Positions 12,830 through 23,745 of a stretch of 64,000 bases of DNA are shown one piece after another. The notes beneath the pieces were generated by a model that did not search any database, had not been told where the DNA came from, and worked only from the letters and a program-made list of their open reading frames with translations. The DNA is taken from the NCBI GenBank assembly GCA_033398695.1, contig JAWKAU010000036.1, positions 558,001 to 622,000 on the forward strand, read 5' to 3'. Made by a program: the position numbers and the translations under genes. This DNA comes from Orobanche coerulescens (lineage: Eukaryota; Streptophyta; Magnoliopsida; Lamiales; Orobanchaceae). Numbering within the stretch: position 1 is the first letter of the stretch; the number at the start of each line of letters is the position of its first letter.

Positions 12830-14160
12830 TTCAGTTGATTCGATTCGATTATTATTATTATTATTAATCTTGATTATTATTGTTATTGTTGTTGTTGTTG
12901 TTATTTACTATTATTATCACTAATAATATTAACTATTATTAATAATAATATTCATTGTTGTTGTTGATTTTTATTATTATTATTTATCATTACTATCATT
13001 GTTATTATTATTTTTATTATTATTATTTTTATTTATTATTATTATTATTATTATTTGGGACATTGCCAAACTAACCAAAGTAATTTATAGCATAAATAAA
13101 TTCGCCTAATAATACAAAGATAATTCTACAGAATCAATTCAAGAATATGTTACGAGATTAAGTCATAAATAAGGCTCTGTTCTTTTGTACTGAATTAATC
13201 AATTGAATTATCTTGGACTATCTTGAATCAATCAATCGAATCAGATCGAATCGAATCAATCAACTGAATTGAATTGAAATATATATTAAGAGTAAATAAT
13301 AATAATAATAAAATAATAATAATAATATAATAAATATTAAAAATAATAAATATAATAAAAAATAATAAATATAATAAAATAATAATACCATAATAAACAA
13401 CTAAAATAATATTATAATAATTATAATAATAATATAATTAATTACAATCATAATACAATAATGCTAATACTAATAATAATAATTAAACAACCACCACCAC
13501 AACAACAACAACAATAATAATAATGAATGACAACAACAACAGTCATAATAACAATAATATGGAGTGATACTAAATATATAAAGAAAAAAGAGATAAAAGG
13601 AAAATAAAAATAGTGATCAGGATTGGTGTTCTTTTGAGGATTTTTAATTTTATAACATTTTATAATATAATCTTTGATGTAATGATATGCTTTTGAGCAT
13701 TCTCATGACTACTCATGACATTCTCACTAGCAATGAATAATGTCAACTGATTATTCTTAGGACCACTGATGGTTTTTGTAAATGTTTTTTTTTTAATTGT
13801 TATTACTAATACCACATTATTGTATAATAATAATATTAATGATATTAATAACAATGACGATGATAACTATTATAATAATGATAAGAATAATAAGAATGAT
13901 AATAATGATAAATAATTATAATATAATCAACAACAACAATAACAACAAGTATTATTAACAATACTAGTAAATATTATTAATAATAATAGTAATCAACCAC
14001 AATAGTAATAATAATAACAATAACAATAATAAAGATTATTATTATTATTATTAGTTATTATGATTATTATTAATAAATAATAATAATAATAATAATTGAA
14101 CTGAATGGATCTGAACAGAATTAAACTGAACGAACATGAACTGAACTGAACTGATCTGAA
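12830..14160. repeat. AT-rich trinucleotide region with fold-back potential
   Basis: The segment is built from TTA/TTG-type runs (12840-13060, 13790-13860) and AAT/ATA-type runs (13290-13560, 13860-14100), so parts are inversely complementary. The motif TGTTCTTTTG occurs at 12783, 13179 and 13627 in one direction, and CAAAAGAAC at 14178 in the other. These may be termini of one or more hAT-like MITEs filled with microsatellite expansions. No gene is supported here. Confidence 0.7.
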
Positions 14161-14309
14161 TAACTGAAAAATAAATTCAAAAGAACTTAACCTAAATAGG
14201 TATGATTTTAAACATTCCTAAAAACTGAATAAATAAATTAAACGAATATATTGACTAAATAAGACATGAAATAATTAACAGGCATAGACCTCAAAACCAT
14301 AAAATCTAA

Positions 14310-14461
14310 GGGGCTGTTTACCAACTTTGTCATTAAGATCTGAGTGGAATAAATTATCTGTTTGGATTATGCTGTCTGTCTGGATAAAGATGAAATGCTG
14401 TTTACCTGCATTGCTGAATCAATTGTCAATAAGCTTCATTAAGCTGCTAGTAAACAGGCCC
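14310..14461. mobile_element. MITE of PIF/Harbinger (Tourist-like) type, 152 bp
   Basis: Left end GGGGCTGTTTAC and right end GTAAACAGGCCC form a terminal inverted repeat with one mismatch. The element is flanked on both sides by TAA (14307-14309 and 14462-14464), the 3-bp target duplication typical of this superfamily. It has no coding capacity. Confidence 0.82.
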
Positions 14462-14464
14462 TAA

Positions 14465-14900
14465 CTCTTCTCCTTTTCTTCACTATTCTTCGACCGACCA
14501 CTTCGTGCCTTTTCTCTTGGGAACCGTGTGCCCTCTTGTTATTCTTGGCGGTTGTCCCCTTTTATTTTCCAAGACTGCCGTATGTCCTTTGAGCAGGAGA
14601 TCATATATATATCAGAGCTGCTACACACACAAATGCACACACAAATGCACACCCCTGCTTTGTAGGGTTGTACCCTGCGTAGTAGGGGTTGTACCTCTAC
14701 ACAACCTCTACTAACTAAAAAAATGTGAAATAATATACTGCGATTTAAAATAATTCTAATTAATTTGACTATCTGTCTATTAATATCAGAGATTTAGTGG
14801 GTCATAAATAATCTAGTCTGATGCAACTTACAATTAGTTAATAAGTTCCAACAAGTAACCACCGGGGATAGCCCAGTGGCTACATCTAGACTCGAATCTC
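14465..14900. other. Intergenic spacer, no gene seen
   Basis: The stretch contains a short CACACAAATG-type repeat near 14621-14654 and ordinary AT-rich DNA. At 14867-14903 a TAGCCCAGTGG and a CTCGAATCTCC resemble tRNA-derived A and B boxes but are too close for an intact SINE. Confidence 0.6.
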
Positions 14901-14904
14901 CGGC

Positions 14905-15958
14905 AACGACAAAATTATTTGGCCATGCAATAAAGGTACATAGAGCTTCCCTCACTAATCTTACCTCTTCAGTAAGTATAGGAACTTCGCCACTGCCATC
15001 TACGGCCTCCGCGACTACTACCTTAACCAAATGAGCTGGTAAAGGAGCACAATGTAGGGTAGAATCTCCATGATGAACTACTAGACGAGGAGGACGCTCG
15101 TCCACATAAAATTCAAATCGACCAGTGTCCGTAGGTGGAGTCTTCTCTCCTGAAGGGCCAGAAACAACATCGGCACAACCCCTCTTTGTACTGACATGGG
15201 TAACATGATAATCAGGTGTACTTAGATCGACATGGGACTGCTGTGAATGAGCACCCAAAGACCCCCATGTTTGGCCGAATGTTTTTCATCAAATTTTGTG
15301 TGACATCATTTGTGATGTTCTTCGTTAGTTCCTCCAACACATTTCCATTTATTGATGATGCAGATCGACGTGAAGATTGTCCAAAATAATCTCGAATACC
15401 ACGAACACGGCCTGGGTGCTCCGGTCTCCCAATGGCCTCAGCCAATATATCATGTCTACCTTGTGTACGCTGCTCCTCCAGCTCATCCTACAAAAGAATA
15501 ATTTTTCGTAAGTAAAACACAAAAGTGAAGCACATAAATGAATTGTTAATATTTTTTCGCAAGGTTAAAAAAACCTTTGTTTCATAAGTGAAACATAAAA
15601 GTAAACTTTAAAATTTTATTCATATTTCGAACACAACCTTTAAATATTTGCAATTAAATATTACGACTTTTAGTTTTTTTCGACAAACAATAGAAGCCAT
15701 TTTTTGAAAAAAAAAAAAGATTGAAGGTTATAGAATTTAATTGCAAAAAAAATATTACCGAAATCAACTATTGGAAAGATAAGAAAAGTAAGTGTATTTA
15801 ATTTTAAATACATTGTCAAATATTAAATAATATTTTAAACTTATGATCTTAGTAACAATCTCTTGTGCAGCATCTGATGACACTCTCCCAGCTCATTTTT
15901 GGCGACCAAGCTTCCACCTCTGATGACGTGAGGGAGGAGATGGAGGATCAATAATTGT
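14905..15958 (-). pseudogene. CACTA (En/Spm) transposon-associated protein fragment (Transposase_24-like)
   Basis: Three minus-strand blocks follow the order of the plant En/Spm accessory protein. The first (15955-15845) has RVSSDAAQEIVTK. The second (about 15488-15212) has DELEEQRTQGRHDILAEAIG then PEHPGRVRGIRDYFG. The third (15258-14905) has a basic/acidic linker and the C-terminal VREALCTFIAWPNNFVV. About 350 bp of AT-rich DNA with an acceptor-like TTTTGTAG next to DELEEQ separates the first two and looks like an intron. A frame change near 15230 breaks the gene. Terminal CACTA repeats were not found. Confidence 0.72.
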
Positions 15959-16528
15959 AATATCCGTACTTTCTATTTTTAGCAATTTTATATTTGGGTG
16001 TATGTCTATTTTAACGACTCACTTGTAACTCTTTCGACGTTTTGAATCTATTTTGTTCTTGGTATTTTCCATTTGGACGATTTTCGGAGGTGTTTTTACG
16101 TAATATGCTTTATGTTATGATCTTGTCGCATGTAGGTTCGATTCTCGTAAAACTCATTTGACTTCGTCATTTATTTGCTCCTATGAGTCTGTATGATTGA
16201 GTTATTCGTGTTGTGAGTTTCGATTTCATAATCCGACGTCGTATCATGATTTTCGAATGTTTGGGCTGTTTTGTAATTTCTTAAAGTTTGAGGGAAATTT
16301 ACTCCCGTCGTCGAATTCCGAACCTTCGAGTAGTCGAAATTGTATTTCCTTTTAGCGCTTAGATTCATCATCGGGAATACTTCGTAACCATATGTTCGGA
16401 TTGCTAGCAGGTTCGGGTTTCGGTGTCGTTCGGGGCGGTTCAGACAACAACCTTTCCAAACTGCTGTCGAGCAGGGTGTTACGGACGTAACACCCTAATG
16501 GTTATGGCTGTAAAGATAGCCTTGTTAC
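15956..16528 (+). mobile_element. LTR fragment L (Gypsy-like), truncated
   Basis: It starts TGTAATATCCG, the same sense start as LTR D, and continues without a matching LTR end until LTR F1 begins at 16529. It contains the inverted repeat GGGTGTTACGGACGTAACACCC in two arms, 16474-16483 and 16486-16495, around GA. The start could be coincidental, but it is also the point where CACTA similarity stops. Confidence 0.5.
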
Positions 16529-16547
16529 TGTAACTCCCCCGTGATAT
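16529..16547 (-). mobile_element. First 19 bp of LTR F1, separated by insertion of B
   Basis: The sequence TGTAACTCCCCCGTGATAT matches the beginning of LTR F2 (34442) apart from small differences. The rest of the LTR resumes at 26084 beyond element B, starting with the duplicated GATAT. Confidence 0.88.
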
Positions 16548-18900
16548 TGTAACACCCCAAACTAGGCGGATATTACAGTGCCGTAGATCCCCAACTGGGA
16601 CCCACCAGGCAAATGAAAATGAATGAATTACACAAGATAAATGTAGTACCGAACTACATTACAACAATAATTACTCCGATGAGGAGTTTAGTTACAACAC
16701 ACCAGGACAATACCGAATACTAGTGTATTTTATATGAAGATAAAATACACAACACTGAATGAAACGGAGTATTCAAATGAAAGTCTGCAGCGGAAAAATA
16801 AAGGACAATAACATGAATAACTGAAAGATCGGGGCCCCCTACTAGTATCACTAGGACTCCTCGACATCAACATGCTATTCCCGTGCGTTTACCTTGCCAT
16901 GACCTGAAAAACAAAATCCCCAGCCGGGGTCAGTTAAACAGAACAACAATCCTCAAGGGTTGAAAATACACAAACATGATTTAACTGAAGTTAGGAAATA
17001 TCCTTAGTTATGAATTACGCTGAAGAAGAGTATCATAGTACGCCCGTAGTGTTCTGTGCAAGTGTACAAGACGAATGACCGGACACACCCGTCCTTGTAC
17101 CTAATTAGTCTCACGGAGGTAATCTGTTACCGTGTGCACAGTCCAATATATCACTCCCAATACATGGCCATAACGTGCCCGACTAAAAATTCCACACATC
17201 CGCACCCGGCCACGCAATATGAACCCAGAAGGTCATATGAACGAGAATGACCGTAATGAATATCAAAGAATAAATAATAATCTGACAAAGTTAAGAATGA
17301 CTCACCGAGATGAGAGTAATAATGAAGTGATGGATAGTTTTAATGGAATGGTTGGAACTGCCGTTCCCGTTAATGATGTGATTGTTCAACAATTACAAGT
17401 CTCAATATGATTAATACAATGATGAATGAGTTATGATTATGAATGGTCAACAACAAAAGGTATGGATATCCTTTTAACCGAGTAAGAATTAACTTACACA
17501 ACACCGGCGACAATTATCCTTTCACGAACAACGTCCTAATTGAGATATCGGTCGCTCGAACAACCTTAAATAATACAATTACCAACAATCCGTTCAATAT
17601 ACGAATCAAACACGAATATAACGAACTCAAAACGTCGATACGATTAAACCAAGTCCATAGAGGCATTAAATCAAACACGTTGTATCCAAACTCCGATTGT
17701 TTACAATCAAACCTCAATATACCAATATCAAAATCTCCAAGAAGTGTTTCAAACCAACAAAACATCTCCAATACGATCAATAATCCGTTATGAATATCCG
17801 AAAACGTGATTATAACAACAATTAGTCGAAAATCCCCAATTCCAACTCGATATTCAAAGTGTTCTTGAATAATCCCTCAATAATCCAATGAATCCTTATA
17901 CAAACTCATAATCATATACATATCTCTTCATATAACATGATTATAACGTCCAAAACATCATATCTCAACACAAAATCGAAGTCCAAAGTGTTGAAGGAAT
18001 TACCTCTTGAAGATACAAGTACTTTAATCCGAAGAACACGCGTTAGATTGATTATGCGGGCTTCACGATCGAAAGGAGATGAAGAAAATCAAACACCCAA
18101 ATGATTTGTGAAGGAAAAACCCTCCCTCAAGCCTTATCTCTCGGTTGAAGTTGAAGAAAAGGAAGAAAAATGGGCTGAAATGCTGAAAAAATGAATTTAT
18201 AGGGGTTGACTACCCTGCCGGACACGGCCCGTGCCGATCGGCACGGTCGGGTCGCACAGTTGGCCGACAGCTGGCCGACAGGGACTCGACCGTGTCCTGC
18301 TTGACACGGTCGCGGCGCGGAGGGCCTTCCGACAGTGACCCATCCGACAGCGACTCGGCATGACTCGACCGTGCGGGCGGCACGGTCGGGCGTCGGCGGG
18401 CGATTTATCGGGCTTATCCGGAAGGGTTCGACTCGGCCGTGCCAGACGACACGGTCGGGTCCTGAGGCGAACACTTCGGCATCTTCCGGACGAGTGCGGC
18501 ACGGGCCGTGTCGGACGACACGGCCGAAGTTCGCTCGGCAGTGATCGCCAATATCGAAAAATGAGCGGTTGAGCTAAAACGACCATAACTCTCTCGTCCG
18601 GACTCCGATTGACTCACCGTTTGAACCATTGGAAAGCTAACTCGATGCTCTATAATATTACAAAGATTTAGAATTTTTGGAATTACCAAAAATTAATGGT
18701 GATCTAACAAAGTCGAACTCATATGAGGAAAGTTGAAACAATGAACAATAACGATACACAACTCGAAGTTTTTCCGAACGGTGAACACGGTGAAAGAACA
18801 TGATTGATGAATGATTATAATTAAGTGAAAATACACTGAGTGACAATTACAGACTGATAATTACTGAATGATAATGACTGAATTACAACCGGGTATTACA
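16548..18900 (-). mobile_element. 3' LTR of element B
   Basis: The plus strand runs from TGTAACACCCCAAACTAGGC to ACCGGGTATTACA. The sense strand (minus) has, in order: a conserved start, a U3 block with the palindrome array (18220-18528), a TATA box CCCTATAAATTC (18193-18205), a leader, a donor-like AGAG/GTAATT at 18003 and an acceptor-like TTTTTCAG/GTC at 16904. Length 2353 bp. Confidence 0.93.
18220..18528 (-). promoter_or_regulatory. Palindrome-pair array in U3 of LTR B (left copy)
   Basis: Inverted pairs of CGACCGTG(T/C)C and G(A/G)CACGGTCG, with arm starts 15-18 bp apart, recur about every 68-79 bp (pairs near 18287, 18366, 18434, 18503), plus a fused pair near 18230-18248. The array ends about 15 bp from the TATA box. 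Its sequence is unrelated to the arrays of G and J, although the flanking LTR regions are related. Confidence 0.75.
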
Positions 18901-18940
18901 TACACCCCCCCTTAAAAGAGTTTCGTCCCCGAAACTAAGG
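18901..18940 (-). other. Polypurine tract and preceding hairpin of element B
   Basis: Sense strand: AGTTTCGGGGACGAAACT, a 7-bp stem with a GGGA loop, then CTTTTAAGGGGGGGTGT directly before LTR1. The purine run is the expected plus-strand primer. The same hairpin-PPT pair occurs in F, J and K and, altered, in D. Confidence 0.88.
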
Positions 18941-20740
18941 GTCAAACAACTCGGGATAACTCTCCCGCATACTATCCTCAGTTTCCCAAGTAGCCTCTTC
19001 GACTCCGTATCTAGACCACTGAATCTTGACCAAAGGAATCGAATTAATCTTCAACTGTTTGATTCGCCGCTCTAACACTCGTACAGGACGCTCCTCGTAC
19101 GAATGATCATCCGCGATCTCGATTTCGTCGAACTGAAGTATGTGACTCGGGTCGGCAACATACTTCTGCAACTGAGAGACGTGAAACACATTATGAATCC
19201 TGCTCAAAGCCGGAGGTAAAGCCAATCGATAAGCTAACTCGCCTACTCGATCCAAAATTTCAAACGGTCCAATGAATCTTGGGCTCAAGTTCCCCCGTTT
19301 TCCGAAACGGAAAAATACTTCGACTCGGGGATACCTTGACCAAAACATGGTCACCCGTCTCGAACTCTAGTGGTCGACGACGATTATCCGCATACGATTT
19401 CTGTCGACTCTGAGCTGTCAACATACGACTCTTGATCATAGCTACCTTCTCCCGGACGGCTATAAGTATATCGGGCTCAGTGCCGATTGATTCTGACAAG
19501 TCATCCTAACACAAAGGAGATCGACAAAGATGACCGTACAAGGCCTCGTAAGGTGCCATCTTAATGGAAGCATGCCAACTATTATTATACGTGAACTCGA
19601 TCAACGGTAGTTGGGCTTCCCAATCGTCCTTCCAATCGAGGACGCAAGCTCTCAACATGTCTTCTAATGTCTGAATAGTCCTCTCTGATTGTCCGTCGAT
19701 TTGAGGATGAAAGCGATCGAGATTAAGCTGAGTTCCCATAGCACGATGAACTGATTTCCAAAAATGAGACACAAATCGACCGTCACGATCGGAAACGATA
19801 CTCTTAGGAGTACCGTGCAGTCTTACTATCTCCTTGATGAATAACTGGGCCAATCTCTCGGGACCCCACGTATCCTTGATCTCAAGGAAATGAGCTGATT
19901 TAGTTAAGCGGTCCACAATCACCCAGATCGTATTCATGCCACGACGACTCGTCGGCAAACTCGTAATGAAATCCATGGAAATGTCTTCCCACTTCCACTC
20001 TGGAATAGGGAGAGGTTTCAGCATACCCGCCGGTCGCTGATGTTCAATCTTGACTTGTTGGCAAGTTAAGCATCTCGAAACAAATTCCGCGACTTCTCGC
20101 TTCATATTACTCCACCAGTAATTTTGTTTCAAGTCCTTGTACATCTTGCTGGACCCCGGATGAACAGAATAAGGGGTAGCATGAGCTTCTCTCAAAATCG
20201 AGTTTTTCAACTCATCATTCGCCGGTACACACATCCGATTCTTAAATCTCAAAAGTCCACCCTCGTGGATCACGAATCCAGGGGCTTTCCCCTGAGCCAC
20301 ATCTTCACGTATGCGCAACAATGAAGGGTATGAACTCTGATTCTCTCTGATTACCTCCTCAAGTGACGATGAAATCTCTAACATACAAAGTCGTCCCGAA
20401 TCGCCGGCAGGACTTCGATCTCGGGTCTAAGGAATTCTCTGAAGCTCCTTCGAATCGTTAAACGAGCAAGCATTTGCTCTTGAACGGACTTACGACTCAA
20501 AGCGTCGGCGACAACGTTCGCCTTGCCCGGGTGGTAAAGGATCTTGATATCAAAATCTTTGATTAGTTCCAACCACCGCCTCTGTCGCATATTTAACTCC
20601 TTGTGAGTAAATATATCCTTCAACTCTTGTGATTGGTGAATAACTGAAAGGTGACGCCATAAAGGTAACGACGCCAAATTTTCAAAGCGAACACCACGGC
20701 TGCTAGTTCTAGGTCGTGGGTTGGATAATTAACCAGCTAA
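18935..20740 (-). pseudogene. Element B pol: RNase H end, integrase and chromodomain
   Basis: RNase H ends with [16 protein letters not shown] (near 20530). The integrase has the zinc-binding part [19 protein letters not shown] with CLTCQQVK, then acidic catalytic positions in ISMDFITSLP, VSDRDGRF and [24 protein letters not shown] block and a chromodomain follow ([32 protein letters not shown]). A TAG at 19504-19506 sits where K has tryptophan, in C-W-D-D. Frame changes near 19300 and 20380 break the gene further. It would insert cDNA, with the chromodomain targeting chromatin. Confidence 0.93.
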
Positions 20741-21536
20741 TCCGAGGAAACATCGGATTTAATTAATATCTTTCGGAGGTTGCTAATCTCGGATAGTCTC
20801 CGTCTTCTGAGGGTCGACACGAACTCTGTCAGATGAAATTACATGCCCGAGAAAAGTCACTTCGGACATCCGTAACTCACATTAAGAAAACTTCCATAAA
20901 ATTGCTCGCGTCTCAACACGCCGAGAACACGAAGAAGATGAACTTCGTGTTCCTCTCGGCTAAGAGAATAAATCAAAATGTCGCGATGAAGACAACAACA
21001 AGCGATCTAAAAAGTCGATGAAAACCCGATTCATTAACTCCATGATTATCATAGAGCAATAGTTAGCCCGAACGGCATAACTACGAACTCATAATGACCA
21101 TAGCGTATATGAAACGCTGTCCTTGCGATATCCGACTCTCGAATCCGCAACTGGTGATATCCAGATCTTAAGTCGATCCTGGAAAATACTGAGGCTCCCT
21201 GAAGTTGATCTAAAAGATCATCAATACGGGGTAAGGGATACTACTCTTGATCATCACCCTGATCAACTCCTGGTAATTAATACACACACGAGACGAGCCA
21301 TCCTTCTCCTTCACAGATCACATGGAGCTCCTCATGGGGACGCAATCGGTCGAAAATGACCTTTCTCGAACTATTCCTCAAGTTGAATCTTCAACTCCTG
21401 CATTCTGGTCGGGGTCATCCGATACGGTGCCTTCGATAAAGGGGACGTACCGGCTCCAACTCACTCCTGAATTCCCTTACTCTATGTGAAGGCAACTAGA
21501 TAACTCGTCTGGAAATACATCGTCAATCGATGACAA
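20741..21536 (-). pseudogene. Element B reverse transcriptase, heavily decayed
   Basis: DNA-level traces of RT are visible in K order (near 20810-20870, 21050-21130, 21150-21260 and 21400-21480), but each is separated by indels and no long frame survives. Ends such as the region matching GYHQL are recognisable at 21130-21170. No active site can be read in frame. Confidence 0.75.
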
Positions 21537-21850
21537 TGATATCATGAATGATTGAACATTTCGATTGCCCTAGAATGGTCAATCGATAAAAAGAGATACC
21601 AATAATGATTGAACAACTCGATTGCCTTAGAAAGGCCAATCGATGAAGATGATACAATGAATGTTTGAATAACTCGATTGCCCTAGAAAGGCCAATCGAT
21701 GAAAATGATACAATGAATTATTGAATAACTCGATTGCCTTAGAAAGGCCAATCGATGAAAATGATACAATGAATGATTGAATGAATCGATTGTCTTAGAA
21801 AAGCCAATCGATGGAAATGATACAATGAATGATTGAATAGTTCGATTGCG
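21537..21850. repeat. 56-bp tandem repeat with internal hairpin in element B
   Basis: About five and a half units of 56 bp contain TCGATTGCC, a short spacer and GGCCAATCGA, which can pair. Units differ by a few bases. They lie where the protease/RT boundary would be and interrupt coding. Antisense frames across this repeat are not supported as genes. Confidence 0.9.
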
Positions 21851-22364
21851 GAATTTCTCTGCTTTCGTCATAATAGAAATTCTACTGGAACAATGGGGAT
21901 TACTTCCCTGAAGCACACATGCGACAACCAACGACGGAAAGATAGCGACCAAACGCTAACAAATACTGAGGATAGTATCAAGACGGTTAAACCAACTAAT
22001 ACCGAAATTACATCGCCCTAAGATAAATTTACCACGATTAGGTCCACCAACCAATCGCGGTTACTAAGCTTACTTAGGTATGATTCCGAAAATTCTTCCA
22101 TCGTCAGGTAGACCGATGGTATGAGGTCCACAAGCAATAGGACTATCCCGAAATAAGTCTATTCAAGCATGATTCGAAAATGAATGAATGCGGTGTACCA
22201 GCATCAAAAGGTACACACAAGTTGAAATAAAATTACGAGTATACCTGAAATCATTCGGACCACCGGATCATCGATCCTCCTCATCATATGAATCTGGGAC
22301 TTGCCGGTCCCCGAACCGGACGCTCCCGTCTGATAAATACGAGCTCCAACTCTATTTGCTTCCA
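21851..22364 (-). other. Element B internal region, probably decayed protease
   Basis: Between the tandem repeat and gag there is no frame with recognisable protease motifs. Position suggests remains of the protease and linker. No other feature is visible. Confidence 0.4.
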
Positions 22365-22979
22365 TTATCTTAAACGACGATGACAAAGCGATCGATTACA
22401 AAGCTTGGTTGCTTCGGGGCTCGAGATGCCGCGAGCCGACTTGGAGTCCTTTCGGCAAAAACGGGCCTTATGCCCAAAATTCCCACAATTATAGCACGTG
22501 ATAGACGGTTTGAGACACTCGGTGCTGAAATGACCGGCGTTCCACAATTGAAACAGTGATGGCGAAGGCGGCCGCCGGGAATGAGATCCCACGATTATGC
22601 GCCGTAGGAGGTCGCTCGAAGCGATAGGACTCACGAGGCTTCTTGAAGGTTATTGACCGCCTCGGATTGATTACGCCGTTGATTTCTTGCCGACAAATGA
22701 AGGTTGTTGTTCAAGACTTTCCTTAGCAGCTGGCTCATACGGGAGAGTTCTCTCGATTAATCCGGTCAGAGTGGCGCAATGATGATTGAGCAACTGCACA
22801 TGGGTCATCATGGCCTGCATAAAAGTGAGTGGATCAACCCGAACATCTTCTGATCGAGCCGAGTCCTGGGCACGATTTCTCGGCAGCGAGTGATTATTTC
22901 TCGGGTTTCGGTTCGCACCGCGGCCTCTCCCCGTGCATCCCCTGACAGTTCTCTCCATACTGAAGTAGGAAGGTCGCAT
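22365..22979 (-). pseudogene. Element B gag fragment with zinc knuckles
   Basis: The N-terminal part (22979-22671) includes an RGRGANRNPRNN basic segment and LTFMQAMMTHVQLLNHH. The C-terminal part (22634-22365) has a damaged knuckle ending NAGHFSTEC and an intact CYNCGNFGHKARFC (C-x2-C-x4-H-x4-C). The middle gag core is missing, so a deletion is likely. The knuckle would bind RNA. The leader and PBS lie just upstream. Confidence 0.82.
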
Positions 22980-23154
22980 AATGATTATATTTCTCGCATG
23001 ATTAGCACGTTATGATTATGTCATGAGATGATGAAAATGAGTATAAATGCTCTAACTTAGTGATTATATGTATGATTTACTGAAGTTACATGATTATCTG
23101 ATGAAATTCTTAAAATGATTATCTTGAATAACTTAACAAGATTGATAATATGAT

Positions 23155-23520
23155 CATCCAGATTGACAACTTAGTAATGAAATGAATTGAGTAATTAATG
23201 AGTTAACATGATCGTCCTGATCATTAACTGAGTATTGGAATGAATTAAGTGATTAATGAGTTAATATGATCGTCCTGATCATTAACTGAGTATTGAAATG
23301 AATTAAGTGATTAATGAGTTAATATGATCGTCCTGATCATTAACTGAGTATTGAAATGAATTAAGTGATTAATGAGTTAATATGATCGCCCCGATCATTA
23401 ATCGAGTATTGAAATGAATTAAGTGATGAATGAGTTAATATGATGGTCCTGATCATTATCTGAGTTTTGATATGATTTTAGTGATTAATGAGTTAATATG
23501 ATCGTCCTGATCATTATGAA
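23155..23520. repeat. 58-bp tandem repeat with hairpin in the leader of element B
   Basis: About six units of 58 bp contain TGATCGTCCTGATCA (5-bp stem, 5-base loop) followed by TTAACTGAGTATTGAAATGA. They lie between PBS and gag, so they would be in the 5' untranslated RNA. The unit is unrelated to the 56-bp repeat although both are hairpin-bearing and similar in length. Confidence 0.92.
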
Positions 23521-23729
23521 TGATGATGTTTGAGGATTGTTAATTGATGAATGATGAATGAATGACTATTGCCAGAAATTATACCATGGCGTTAGAAATC
23601 TTACAGTTCTTCCGGTCTGATTGGCTCGGCATTTGCACAGGTCACACGTGACGCGAAAGTCCAATGATACTAGTCTGATGACGATGATTTCAAATAAGAC
23701 ATGACTCGGAAGGTAGTATTCAAAACCAC

Positions 23730-23741
23730 GCTCCGATACCA
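23730..23741 (-). other. Primer binding site of element B
   Basis: The minus strand reads TGGTATCGGAGC, one base from the usual initiator tRNA-Met PBS, four bases from the LTR2 end at 23746. Confidence 0.93.
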
Positions 23742-23745
23742 ACTC

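Noticed and set aside
14867..14903. SINE-like A box TAGCCCAGTGG and B-like CTCGAATCTCC
   Set aside because: About 20 bp between starts, too short for a tRNA-derived promoter; no tail or target repeat found.
18127..18586. Pro/Arg-rich frames in both strands, also at 25316-25872, 32200-32814 and 52516-52773
   Set aside because: GC-rich palindrome arrays give long frames on both strands; position in LTR U3 and lack of motifs argue against genes.
23155..23520. CRISPR-like regular array
   Set aside because: Units are contiguous 58-bp tandem copies with no unique spacers, inside a plant retrotransposon leader.
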